Origin: a bacterium (Candidatus Blackallbacteria) CG13_big_fil_rev_8_21_14_2_50_49_14
GTDB lineage: Bacteria; Cyanobacteriota; Sericytochromatia; UBA7694
DNA length: 64,000 bases
Assembly (NCBI GenBank): GCA_002783405.1
Contig: PFGG01000009.1
Location: forward strand, 18,257 to 82,256
Direction of reading: 5' to 3'
Below, piece by piece: positions 43,230 through 51,274 of the stretch. The first letter of the stretch is position 1. Every line of letters begins with the position of its first letter. The notes below the pieces were generated by a model. That model saw nothing but the letters and a program-made list of their open reading frames with translations, was not told the DNA's origin and made no database searches. A program made the translations under genes and the position numbers.

Positions 43230-44381
43230 TCAATGGGAGTAATGCTGACTGAGATAGGCATAGACATTGCGCATGAGTGGGATATAACAACGCCAGAAAA
43301 AATCAATCTGTTCAGGATTGGGGCTGTCTAAGGGCCAATTCTTGAACCAGGTCTGGCGACCTGACCAGCTAGGGCTGCCCAAATCCAGGGCGCTGTCGGA
43401 AGCGTCGCCTGCCAGATAAAGTCGTAAACTGGGGGTTTCAGTTAAGACAATCGCCGGAAACTGCGCCGGAATTCCCTCTTTTTTCAGCAAGGCATGACCC
43501 TGATCGGTCAAATTCAAACGATATTCTGCCAAAACCTGACTGCCGGGTTGAACTTTCAGAATATCAAACCAATAATAAAAGGGGACCTCATCGCCAAAGT
43601 CTTTCATAAAAGGGTGATGGGAGGCTTTGTAAATTCGCAGCCCCTCAGGTAAAACCTCTTTTCCAAACTCCAGCACGACCACCCGGCTGTTTTCGTTTAC
43701 CAAAAGATAGCCTGGCCCTTTAAAGTTCCATTCTGAACCCGACTGTTGTTTCCAATTGCGCCGTGCCCAGGCCGGAATTTCAGTGGGGTGTTCAAGCTTT
43801 TCAAAATAACGGCCACTCCACTCTGTCCAATTTAGATTGAGGAGCTTTTCCAGGCGTTTGCGGGCTGCACCACGGGTAGGGGAGGCAAAGGTATTGAATT
43901 CTGCAATCAAGGCCTTGCCCTGGTTGAGAAAGTTTTCAATCAGATCGACTTCCTGATCGTCTAAGCCCCCATACAGTTTGCGACTGTAATCGGGTGCTTT
44001 TTCACGTTTGGCTTCAGCCTCGTCTTGGCTATACACCCCATAGCTGTCAGCAATAAAGAGTAAATCTTTGTCCTTTAAGGCCTCTGCTTTCAGCTTTTCG
44101 CCAAAGCCAGGTTTTTTTGTAACAGGGTTTTCAGGGGTATAGCCCAAATAATCTGTTTCTTTGACCCAGGTAGGGTGTTCAGGATGGGGAATTTTAAAAT
44201 GGTTTAAGCTCCAGATCAAGGCTGCATGCTCACGATAACTGCGATCAGGTACCGTTTTATCGAGAATTAAAAGTTTGAGCGGATGCGTTGGCTGAAAGGC
44301 CCAGTTGAGCCAGGGAAGACTGAACAAAAGGGCCAGTACCAGCAAGCCAATGGGAATTCGGTATTTTCGTAAGGTGGACAT
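43230..44381 (-). CDS. Membrane-anchored uncharacterised protein
   Basis: 383 residues. One N-terminal helix ('IPIGLLVLALLFSLPWLNW') anchors the protein; the rest is soluble and extracytoplasmic. 'LKLLILDKTVPDRSYREHAA' looks like the first strand of an alpha/beta domain, and 'DLLFIADSYGVYSQDEAEAK' and 'GKALIAEFNTFASPTRGAAR' further steps of a Rossmann or glutamine-amidotransferase-like fold (DUF4350-type proteins look similar), but no catalytic cysteine is evident. The gene lies 12 bases upstream of the thioesterase gene on the same strand, so it may lead that operon. No function assigned. Confidence 0.68.
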   Translation of the reverse strand: MSTLRKYRIPIGLLVLALLFSLPWLNWAFQPTHPLKLLILDKTVPDRSYREHAALIWSLNHFKIPHPEHPTWVKETDYLGYTPENPVTKKPGFGEKLKAEALKDKDLLFIADSYGVYSQDEAEAKREKAPDYSRKLYGGLDDQEVDLIENFLNQGKALIAEFNTFASPTRGAARKRLEKLLNLNWTEWSGRYFEKLEHPTEIPAWARRNWKQQSGSEWNFKGPGYLLVNENSRVVVLEFGKEVLPEGLRIYKASHHPFMKDFGDEVPFYYWFDILKVQPGSQVLAEYRLNLTDQGHALLKKEGIPAQFPAIVLTETPSLRLYLAGDASDSALDLGSPSWSGRQTWFKNWPLDSPNPEQIDFFWRCYIPLMRNVYAYLSQHYSH

Positions 44382-44420
44382 GCTTTCAGAATACTGGAGC
44401 CCGTCGGGCTTGTCTATTGA

Positions 44421-45632
44421 TTATAGCCGTTGAACGTGATAACCCTTGTCTTCCAGTGCGGCAACGATTTCGCTGGCATGGGTATGGTCGCGGGTTTCAA
44501 TCTCAACTTCTATTTCTGTGGTGCCCAAGGGGATATCTGAGCGAAAACGGGCGTGTTCAATATGCAGAACATTGGATTTTTGCAGAGCGAGCAAGTTCAG
44601 TACTTTTTTCAGCGAACCTGGAGAATCGGCGATCAGGGTTTTAAAGGTTAAAAAGCGCCCGCCGCGCATCATGCCTTTGTTGATAATCGAGTCCAGCAGT
44701 TTGACATCAATATTGCCTCCACTCAAGACCACCAGCGTGGGGCCCTGGGAAGCGATTTTTCCGCTCAGCAGGGCCGCCAGACCGGCTACCCCTGCCCCTT
44801 CAGCAATCAGATGCTTGTATTGAATGGCGAAATAAAGGGCATCACTCAATTCTTCTTCACTGACCAGGACCATTTCATCGACATACTGGCGAAGCACTTC
44901 AAAATTGCGTTGCGCGGGTTTTTTGATTGCGATTCCATCGGCGATGGTGGGGGCTGAAGGGGCCAGAATCAGTTTTTTACGCTGAAAAGATTGATAAAGT
45001 GAAGAGGAGGCCCGGGCCTGAACACCGATCAGACGAATCGAGGGTTTGAGCTGTTTGAGTGCCAGGGCGATGCCTGAGAGCAGGCCTCCCCCTCCGACAG
45101 GAACCACGACTGTTTCTACCTCTGGTACCTGCTGAAAGATTTCCAAACCACAGGTGCCCTGCCCGGCAATAATATCATCGTCATCAAAGGGGCTGATAAA
45201 GGTAACTGGGTTTTGTTCCAGCCATTCCATGGCGTGTTCACGGGTTTCATCAAAACTTTTGCCAATGCAGATCACTTCTGCGCCATAATTGCGGGTGGCT
45301 TGTACCTTTGCCAGGGGCGCATCTGCGGGCATGAAGATCGTGCTGTTGATTCCCGTTAAACTTCCTGCCAAAGCTACGCCTTGGGCATGATTGCCCGCCG
45401 AAATGGCCATCACTTGTTTAACTTGACCACTTTCAGCCAGTTGATTGAGTTTGTAAAAGGCACCCCGAATTTTAAACGAGCCTGTGCGCTGCAAATTTTC
45501 GAGCTTGAGCCAGACCGGTACCCCGATTTTTTGGCTGAGCCGGGTCGATTCCAAAACCGGTGTAACCCTTGCCACTGGGCGAATCAGGCTATCAGCCAGC
45601 TGTATCGTATCAAGATTGACCTGACAAATCAT
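44421..45632 (-). CDS. ilvA: Threonine ammonia-lyase with C-terminal ACT domain
   Basis: About 403 residues. The PLP motif 'QRTGSFKIRGAFYKL' carries the Schiff-base lysine; 'ISAGNHAQGVALAG' is the substrate loop; 'VVVPVGGGGLLSGIALALK' binds the cofactor phosphate. The last about 80 residues ('IADSPGSLKKVLNLLALQ', 'EIETRDHTHASEIVAALEDK') form a single ACT domain, the regulatory arrangement of the catabolic/short IlvA class. The enzyme converts L-threonine to 2-oxobutanoate and ammonia, leading to isoleucine or propionate. Start at 45632 has AAAGGCGGT upstream; the frame can start six codons earlier. Divergent from the dicarboxylate/amino-acid symporter gene, 89 bases away. Confidence 0.93.
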   Translation of the reverse strand: MICQVNLDTIQLADSLIRPVARVTPVLESTRLSQKIGVPVWLKLENLQRTGSFKIRGAFYKLNQLAESGQVKQVMAISAGNHAQGVALAGSLTGINSTIFMPADAPLAKVQATRNYGAEVICIGKSFDETREHAMEWLEQNPVTFISPFDDDDIIAGQGTCGLEIFQQVPEVETVVVPVGGGGLLSGIALALKQLKPSIRLIGVQARASSSLYQSFQRKKLILAPSAPTIADGIAIKKPAQRNFEVLRQYVDEMVLVSEEELSDALYFAIQYKHLIAEGAGVAGLAALLSGKIASQGPTLVVLSGGNIDVKLLDSIINKGMMRGGRFLTFKTLIADSPGSLKKVLNLLALQKSNVLHIEHARFRSDIPLGTTEIEVEIETRDHTHASEIVAALEDKGYHVQRL

Positions 45633-45721
45633 CTTCTGACCGCCTTTCATCTCAGTCTGCCCGATTTGGGTTTATGGCTGCATTATCGTATCATACAGCA
45701 GAAAAGTAAACAGGAAACTTC

Positions 45722-47035
45722 ATGAAATCTATTCCCCTGCACACCCGTATATTCATTGGCATGTTAGTTGGCATACTCGCTGGGGCGCTTGTGCAATTTA
45801 TGGGCCTGAGCCCGGATACTGTTGCTCTCTTGGTGGCCTGGATAAAGCCCGTGGGGGATTTATTCCTGCGCATGATTTTCATGCTCGTGATTCCGCTTTT
45901 GCTCTCCGCCCTGATTTTGGGGGTGGCCGAATTGGGAAACCTGCAAAAAATCGGCCGAATTGGGCTCAAAACTTTGGTTTACAGTTTGGTTGCTTCTGCC
46001 ATTTCGGTGGTGGTGGGGCTGAGTTTGTTTAATTTGATCCACCCTGCGCAGGGGATCAAAGCTTCAGATCGTCAGTTTTTGCTGCAAAAATTTGCAAGCA
46101 CGGCAGCAGGTATTCAGGAAAAAGCGCAAGCCATTCCAGAGCGCAGTTTAACTGAAACCTTGGTCTCGTTGGTGCCGAAAAACCCCGTAGAGGATATGGC
46201 CCGAGCCTTTGACCCCAGCTATAGCGGAGGCGGCTTGTTGGCCGTGATGTTTTTTGCGGTGATTCTGGGGCTTGCGCTTTCTGCCTCAGAGCCCGCCAAA
46301 GTACAACCCGTCAAAGATTTCTTGGAAGGGGTGTATGAAATGGTGATGAAGGGAATTGGCTTTGGCATGGGCCTGGCTCCCTTTGGCGTAGCTTCACTTC
46401 TGTTTGTACTGGTATCGAATTTGGGTTTGGGAATCTTGCAGTTGCTGCTGCAATATGTGGGCGTGGTGCTGCTCGCTTTGGTGATTCAACAATTTGGGGT
46501 TTATTCCCTGATCCTGAAAATGGCAGGGTATTCTCCCCTGAAATTTTTTAAAGGTATCCGTGAAGTCATGCTAACTGCTTTTTCAACCAGTTCCAGCAAT
46601 GCCACACTGCCAACGGCTTTGCGTGTGACCCAGGAAGAACTCATGATGCCGCCCGATATTTCCCGTTTTGTTTTGACCGTGGGCAGTACCGGCAATCAAA
46701 ATGGCACGGCGCTTTTTGAGGGCATTACGATTCTTTTTTTGGCAGAGTGTTTTGGGGTTCACCTCAGTCTAATGCAGCAGATTTTGGTGGTGATGCTGTC
46801 GATTTTGGCGGGGGTGGGAACGGCTGGGGTTCCAGGCGGGTCTTTGCCTCTGATTGTCAGTATTCTGATCTCTTTGGGCGTACCGGGTGAGAGCATTGCC
46901 ATGATCTATGGGGTGGATCGTCTTTTGGATATGTCGCGTACGGTTTTAAATGTGACAGGAGATATTACGGCCGTTGTGGTTGTCAGCCGCTTAGAGGGTC
47001 GCTTACCTTCCTCAGAAGCGCCTTTTCAAACTTGA
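45722..47035 (+). CDS. Dicarboxylate/amino acid:cation symporter (DAACS, GltP/DctA-like)
   Basis: 437 residues with the eight-helix, two-hairpin layout of the glutamate transporter family. 'TAFSTSSSNATLPTALRVTQ' is the serine-rich HP1 loop, 'GSTGNQNGTALFEGITILFL' the N-M-D-G-T region (here N-Q-N-G-T), and 'AGVGTAGVPGGSLPLIVSIL' the HP2 motif. It couples uptake of glutamate, aspartate, serine/threonine or C4-dicarboxylates to sodium or protons. The stop forms a TTGA with an in-frame TTG of the GIY-YIG gene. Divergent from threonine ammonia-lyase, which makes uptake of threonine/serine for deamination a reasonable, but unproved, idea. Confidence 0.92.
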   Translation: MKSIPLHTRIFIGMLVGILAGALVQFMGLSPDTVALLVAWIKPVGDLFLRMIFMLVIPLLLSALILGVAELGNLQKIGRIGLKTLVYSLVASAISVVVGLSLFNLIHPAQGIKASDRQFLLQKFASTAAGIQEKAQAIPERSLTETLVSLVPKNPVEDMARAFDPSYSGGGLLAVMFFAVILGLALSASEPAKVQPVKDFLEGVYEMVMKGIGFGMGLAPFGVASLLFVLVSNLGLGILQLLLQYVGVVLLALVIQQFGVYSLILKMAGYSPLKFFKGIREVMLTAFSTSSSNATLPTALRVTQEELMMPPDISRFVLTVGSTGNQNGTALFEGITILFLAECFGVHLSLMQQILVVMLSILAGVGTAGVPGGSLPLIVSILISLGVPGESIAMIYGVDRLLDMSRTVLNVTGDITAVVVVSRLEGRLPSSEAPFQT

Positions 47036-47043
47036 AGTCTGCC

Positions 47044-47313
47044 ATGTACTACGTCTATATTCTGCGCTGTGCGGATCAAACGCTTTATACCGGTTTAACC
47101 ACAGATCCTGAGCGTCGGCTTCAAGAGCACAATCTGGGTGGCCCACGGGGGGCACGCTATACCCGTTCCCGCCTGCCTGTGGTGCAAGTCTGGCTTAGCC
47201 AGGCTTTGCCTGACCGCCGCACAGCGGCGCAATTGGAATGTCGCCTGAAAAAAATGAGCAGACAGCAGAAATGGACTTGGATTCACGCAGAAGCAGGAGA
47301 TTATTCGATTTAA
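47044..47313 (+). CDS. GIY-YIG domain protein (UPF0213 / YhbQ-like)
   Basis: 89 residues from ATG 47044 in the usual form 'YYVYILRCADQTLYTGLTTD', with the GIY-YIG pair here V-Y-I and Y-T-G, followed by 'RRLQEHNLGGPRGARYTRSR' and a Glu-containing C-terminal helix ('AAQLECRLKKMSRQQK'). The family is a small single-domain relative of UvrC-like nucleases; some members act on damaged DNA. An upstream TTG at 47032 overlaps the symporter stop (TTGA), so the true start may be coupled. It ends in a roughly 180-base A+T-rich gap. Confidence 0.9.
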   Translation: MYYVYILRCADQTLYTGLTTDPERRLQEHNLGGPRGARYTRSRLPVVQVWLSQALPDRRTAAQLECRLKKMSRQQKWTWIHAEAGDYSI

Positions 47314-47490
47314 ATATTATTTATATTTAAGTATTGTTTATCAAGTTTTTTGTTTTGGTTAAGAATATGGTATTTAGGGCTTTAAAAGTAAAAATTAGAT
47401 TAACATTGTGTTTTTAAATCTTTAGTCTGGGTATTCACGTGCAGGAAAGAGGGGATATGCGCCTTATCTCATTCGAGGAGTCAACCCACC

Positions 47491-48288
47491 ATGTCTACAG
47501 CGCTTTCTTCTGATTTTTCGGTCTTTCAGTATCAATCCCGCCCAGAATGGCTGATTCGCCCTGATGTTCCTCAAGCAAAAGCGACAGAACCCCCTGTTTT
47601 GCTGGCCCCCAAACAGATTTTTAACCCGCCGCCCTTGGCCAAGGCCCAAGCGCAACTGGCCTTTTTGGAAGAATCAGTGCAAGCGCCGAGTTTTGCTGAA
47701 ATTTATGCGGGCCGGATCCTGACGTCAGGAGAAGAGGGTGAAAGTGTAAAAACCGTTCAGAAGCTTTTAACCCAGGTGGGTTTTGGCGTTGCTTCAACCG
47801 GTATTTATGGCAAGACAACAGCTGACCAAGTGAAAGCCTTTCAAAAGGCATGGGAAATTCAAACCAACGGCGTCGTCGGCCCGACGACGCTCAAGGCTTT
47901 AGAAAAAGCACAGACTGAAGGCTCTCCTTTGGCCAAAAGAATTGCCAAGGAAGCCGAAAAGATTGCTTCTGCCCGTGGAACGGTGGGGCAATGCTATAAT
48001 GCTGTAGCTGAAGCGATTGAAAATCAGGTGCCCGCCTTTCTTTCGGGAATGCATGCCTGGATGGCGGCTGAACAACTGGCTGCACACCCTCGCTTTCGCG
48101 AAGTTTCTGTGCCCCATGATTTAAGCAAATTAAAGCCCGGAACCATCGTCGTTTGGGCGAAGGGAAACAGTCCCAGTGGCCATATTTCAGTCTGTCTTGG
48201 CAAAGGCCTTGAGGCCAGTGACCATCTTGCCCCACAAATGCAATCACATTACGGTGGGGGCAAGGCGCGCGCCTTTGAACCCCAATAA
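47491..48288 (+). CDS. Peptidoglycan-binding domain plus NlpC/CHAP-like cysteine peptidase, no signal peptide
   Basis: 265 residues. GAGGAG precedes the ATG by about 13 bases. Residues 1-75 are a polar, proline-containing leader with no Sec or Tat signal. Residues about 80-145 form a PG_binding_1 domain ('GESVKTVQKLLTQVGFGVAS', 'VKAFQKAWEIQTNGVVGPTT'). From 155 on, 'RGTVGQCYNAVAEAIENQVP' supplies a likely catalytic Cys and 'SGHISVCLGKGLEASDH' a His, as in NlpC/P60 or CHAP peptidases that cut peptide stems of the cell wall. How a protein with this make-up leaves the cytoplasm is not clear. Peptidase activity is inferred from motif spacing. Confidence 0.75.
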   Translation: MSTALSSDFSVFQYQSRPEWLIRPDVPQAKATEPPVLLAPKQIFNPPPLAKAQAQLAFLEESVQAPSFAEIYAGRILTSGEEGESVKTVQKLLTQVGFGVASTGIYGKTTADQVKAFQKAWEIQTNGVVGPTTLKALEKAQTEGSPLAKRIAKEAEKIASARGTVGQCYNAVAEAIENQVPAFLSGMHAWMAAEQLAAHPRFREVSVPHDLSKLKPGTIVVWAKGNSPSGHISVCLGKGLEASDHLAPQMQSHYGGGKARAFEPQ

Positions 48289-48297
48289 ACGCTTTCC

Positions 48298-49284
48298 ATG
48301 CTGCCTTTTTTAGTTCTGCGCAATGGCCAGGAAATTCACAACCGGTTTGAACCCACCGGGCGTGAATTACTGGTTCTTTTGCCTGGATTGGCGCGGACAC
48401 ATCGCGCCTGGTTGGATTTGGGGCTTGCCCTTTCTCAACGCTTTGATATTCTCTGTTTCGATTGGCCTGGGGCGGGGATTGCTGAAAATGAAAAAATATC
48501 CTGGCAAGTGCCCGTTTTGGCGGAACGTATCCGCGAGGTGCTCTGGGCGCTCAAGCACCCCTCTGTTTTTTTAGTGGGACACAGTTTAGGCGCCTTGGTG
48601 GCCATTGAACTGAGCCAGCGCCTGCCCCGAGAAGTCTTGCGTGGTTTGGTTCTGCTTGCACCTGGGCATGCCGGCACAGGGCTGGCCCGACTGAGCCGTG
48701 ACGGGTTCTTGAGATTGGCGAAAGCCTTGGGCGCAAAGCCCGATAAACGTCTGCAAACCGTTCTTTATCTTTTGGGCAGCAAGACCGCATCAGGCCAGAA
48801 TCTGGCGGAGACAGAACCCTTGCTCTACCAACGCTGGCGTGCCAATCTTGAACAGGATTTAAAAGCCTATGGGGCGCGTAATATTTTGGGGCAAATCATG
48901 GCTTATTTGGGGTATACCTCTCGCAGGGCCTTGCGCCATATTCAACAGTATCAAGTGCCTGTTCGTCTGCTCATTCCGCTTGAGGATCATTTGAATGCCC
49001 CTCAACACGCACGCCGTCTAGAAGCTGCTTTGCGGCATCCCCAGGTTTCTGTGATCGAGCTTTTGCGGGCCGGGCACGATATGCTGCCGACCCATGCCGC
49101 ACAGATTGAAGATATCATTACCCAATTTGTGCTCAATCAGGATCATTTCAGGGTTTTGCCGATCCAACCTCTGCCCCGCACAAAGCCCAGTCTGCAGGTT
49201 ATTCGACAGCGGGTTTCAACTGGAATGGGGCTGGTTGCTGTCGGATTTTTACTTTTGGGGTGGTTGTTCCGGCGTCGCAGATAG
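48298..49284 (+). CDS. Alpha/beta hydrolase with C-terminal membrane anchor
   Basis: 328 residues. The nucleophile elbow 'LVGHSLGALVAIELSQ' holds the catalytic Ser, 'LLIPLEDHLNAPQHA' the likely acid Asp, and 'RAGHDMLPTHAAQI' the catalytic His. The N-terminal 'LLVLLPGLARTHRAWLDLGL' is the oxyanion-strand region. The last 25 residues are a hydrophobic segment followed by WLFRRRR, a membrane anchor with a positive end, unusual for the family. Possible lipase, esterase or peptidase. It starts 10 bases after the PG-binding protein gene and may be in one unit with it. Confidence 0.82.
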   Translation: MLPFLVLRNGQEIHNRFEPTGRELLVLLPGLARTHRAWLDLGLALSQRFDILCFDWPGAGIAENEKISWQVPVLAERIREVLWALKHPSVFLVGHSLGALVAIELSQRLPREVLRGLVLLAPGHAGTGLARLSRDGFLRLAKALGAKPDKRLQTVLYLLGSKTASGQNLAETEPLLYQRWRANLEQDLKAYGARNILGQIMAYLGYTSRRALRHIQQYQVPVRLLIPLEDHLNAPQHARRLEAALRHPQVSVIELLRAGHDMLPTHAAQIEDIITQFVLNQDHFRVLPIQPLPRTKPSLQVIRQRVSTGMGLVAVGFLLLGWLFRRRR

Positions 49285-49413
49285 CAGCAGTGCAAGTTTG
49301 CCGTTCAACTGCTTGAGCGTTGAGGGGCGTTTCTCCCCCAAATCAGGTCTTGCTATGCTAGGCTGAGTTTACCTGTCCAAAAGAGGGCATGAGGTGTAAA
49401 TTCAGAGGTAAAT

Positions 49414-50025
49414 ATGGCCAGTAAACGAGAAATTCATGAAGCCCGTAAAGCTGAACTCCAGGCTTTTGGCAAAGATTTAGCAAAGCGCGCAAAGTCCCGT
49501 TGTGAAATCTGTCAGGCCAGCACTTCGCTTGAGATCTATGAGGTTCCACCTGTAAAAGATCCTGAGTTTGAAAAATGCGTGATGATTTGTGAGACCTGTC
49601 TTGAGCAACTTGAAAATCCTGAAGCAATTGAGCCCAACCATTGGCGTTGTTTGAATGAGGCTGTTTGGAGTGAAACTCCAGCCGTACAGGTTTTGGCCTG
49701 GCGACAATTGCAAAATTTACAGGAGCAGGGTTGGGCCCAGGATCTGCTCGAACAGGTGTATCTGGACGAGGCTGTACTGGAGTGGGCTCAGGCGATATCG
49801 GGTGGAAATGCCCTGATTTTTCGAGATAGCAATGGAACGCCTCTTGCAGAGGGGGATACGGTTAGCCTGATCAAAGATTTGGATGTGAAAGGAACCTCTT
49901 TTGTTGCCAAACGGGGAACCACTGTAAAAAATATTCGCCTGACAGATAATTCTGAGCACGTAGAAGGCCGGATCAACAATACCACCCTGGTTTTAAAAAC
50001 CTGTTTTTTGAAAAAGGTCAATTGA
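49414..50025 (+). CDS. PhnA-like protein (zinc ribbon + PhnA domain)
   Basis: 203 residues. 'AKSRCEICQASTSLEIYEVP' and 'VMICETCLEQLENP' give two CxxC pairs as in the PhnA zinc-ribbon region. The last about 70 residues, 'DSNGTPLAEGDTVSLIKDLD', 'GTSFVAKRGTTVKNIRLTDN' and 'VLKTCFLKKV', match the conserved PhnA domain. Despite the name, family members (YjdM) are not shown to act in phosphonate use; their role is unknown. The mid-part is helical and longer than in short relatives. A fair ribosome site AGGTAAAT precedes the ATG. Convergent with the TPR membrane gene, two bases apart. Confidence 0.85.
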   Translation: MASKREIHEARKAELQAFGKDLAKRAKSRCEICQASTSLEIYEVPPVKDPEFEKCVMICETCLEQLENPEAIEPNHWRCLNEAVWSETPAVQVLAWRQLQNLQEQGWAQDLLEQVYLDEAVLEWAQAISGGNALIFRDSNGTPLAEGDTVSLIKDLDVKGTSFVAKRGTTVKNIRLTDNSEHVEGRINNTTLVLKTCFLKKVN

Positions 50026-50026
50026 T

Positions 50027-51274
50027 CTAGCGCCAGGGCAATAGGTTGGCTGTCCAGGAGAAGCCCACCCAACCAAGTAGGAAGGCCAAAAGCAATACGG
50101 TAGCGACTGAGCTAAGATGAAACGCCCAGGCTCCCAAACCCAGGCCTCCCAATACTGCCAAAAGTATTGAATAATAACTGAGAAATTGGCGTGAACGGGT
50201 GTCTGAGGCAGCAAAGCTTCCTGCCACAGGAATCATCATGGCCAGGCTGTAACCAGCCGCTCCGATCAGGAGCCAGGATTTCATGAAAATGCCAGCCACG
50301 CCAAGCAGTAGTCCCAGACAGATTTGAGATCCCAACCAATTACTTGCGACTACTTGGTCTTGGCTGAGTGCCAAGCGCCCGTAGCGATTCAGACGCAGAA
50401 CCAGATTAAACAGGGGATCTGCCAACCAGGTCAGGAGCACAAACCCCAAATACAGAAGCACCAGGCTGCCACCGACCAGGGGATGTGAGGCCGGTGGAAA
50501 AATAAAGCGCAGCAGACGCAGCCCCAAAAGCAGGCCAATCATCACAAAAAACTGGTTGCGACGTCTTAAACGGCCCATCATAAAAAAATATTTGAGCATC
50601 AGACGATAGAGCAAATAGCGGGCCTTTAGGGCTTCTACCAGGCCTTCCCGCGCCCAATCCAGATTGGGATCCAAGTTCAAGGCTTCTTGAAAGGCTTCAA
50701 GGGCTGCTTCATTCTGACCCCTTTCAAGCAAAGTCCAACCCCGATTGGCATGGGTTATCGCATTGTCAGGCTCCTGATGCAGGGCTGAATCCAACCCTGC
50801 TAAGGCAGCATCTCCCTTGCCCAGTTTGATCAGGGCCATACTGCGTAAATTGCTGCTGACGACGTGTTCAGGTTCAAGACTCAGGCCCTGTTCTGCACAG
50901 TTAAGCGCTTCCTGCCAGCGGCTTTCCTGTAAATACAGGCTGCCCAGGAGCGCAAAATAGTCAGGATCACTGGGATTTTGGCTGATGGCTTCCTGGATCA
51001 CCTCGCGGGCTGCAATCAGCTTGCCCTGACGGCCCAGCACTGTTGCCAGAATATAGCGGCACCAAGGCGAATCGGGGGCCAGTGCGACTGCCGTATGGGC
51101 GGCAGGAAGGGCTTCTTCAAGTTTGTCCTGTTCAGACAGGCAAAGCGCCAGAAGGGCATGTACAATTGGTTCCTCTGGGCTGTGAAACAGACTCTCTCGC
51201 AATTCCTGCTCGGCTTGGCGGTAGCGGGATTGTTGAATCAGCAAATGGATCCGATCAAAAGAGGGGCGAATCAC
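50027..51274 (-). CDS. TPR protein with C-terminal multi-span membrane domain
   Basis: 415 residues. Residues 1-210 carry six TPR units ('RQAEQELRESLFHSPEEP', 'ALAGLDSALHQEPDNAITHA', 'NEAALEAFQEALNLDPNLDW'). From about 225 there are five to six membrane helices ('QFFVMIGLLLGLRLLRFIFP', 'GGSLVLLYLGFVLLTWLADP', 'VATVLLLAFLLGWVGFSW'). The TPR part is likely cytoplasmic. The start is GTG in a GTGA overlap with the AAA+ gene, so both are made together. Together with the FHA-cyclase it forms a minus-strand group of three. Likely a membrane dock for the ATPase; unproved. Confidence 0.8.
   Translation of the reverse strand: MIRPSFDRIHLLIQQSRYRQAEQELRESLFHSPEEPIVHALLALCLSEQDKLEEALPAAHTAVALAPDSPWCRYILATVLGRQGKLIAAREVIQEAISQNPSDPDYFALLGSLYLQESRWQEALNCAEQGLSLEPEHVVSSNLRSMALIKLGKGDAALAGLDSALHQEPDNAITHANRGWTLLERGQNEAALEAFQEALNLDPNLDWAREGLVEALKARYLLYRLMLKYFFMMGRLRRRNQFFVMIGLLLGLRLLRFIFPPASHPLVGGSLVLLYLGFVLLTWLADPLFNLVLRLNRYGRLALSQDQVVASNWLGSQICLGLLLGVAGIFMKSWLLIGAAGYSLAMMIPVAGSFAASDTRSRQFLSYYSILLAVLGGLGLGAWAFHLSSVATVLLLAFLLGWVGFSWTANLLPWR

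Noticed and set aside
47871..47889. Perfect inverted repeat CGTCGTCGG/CCGACGACG inside the PG-binding gene
   Set aside because: It encodes the conserved G-V-V-G-P-T-T stretch of the PG_binding_1 domain, so coding constraint explains it.
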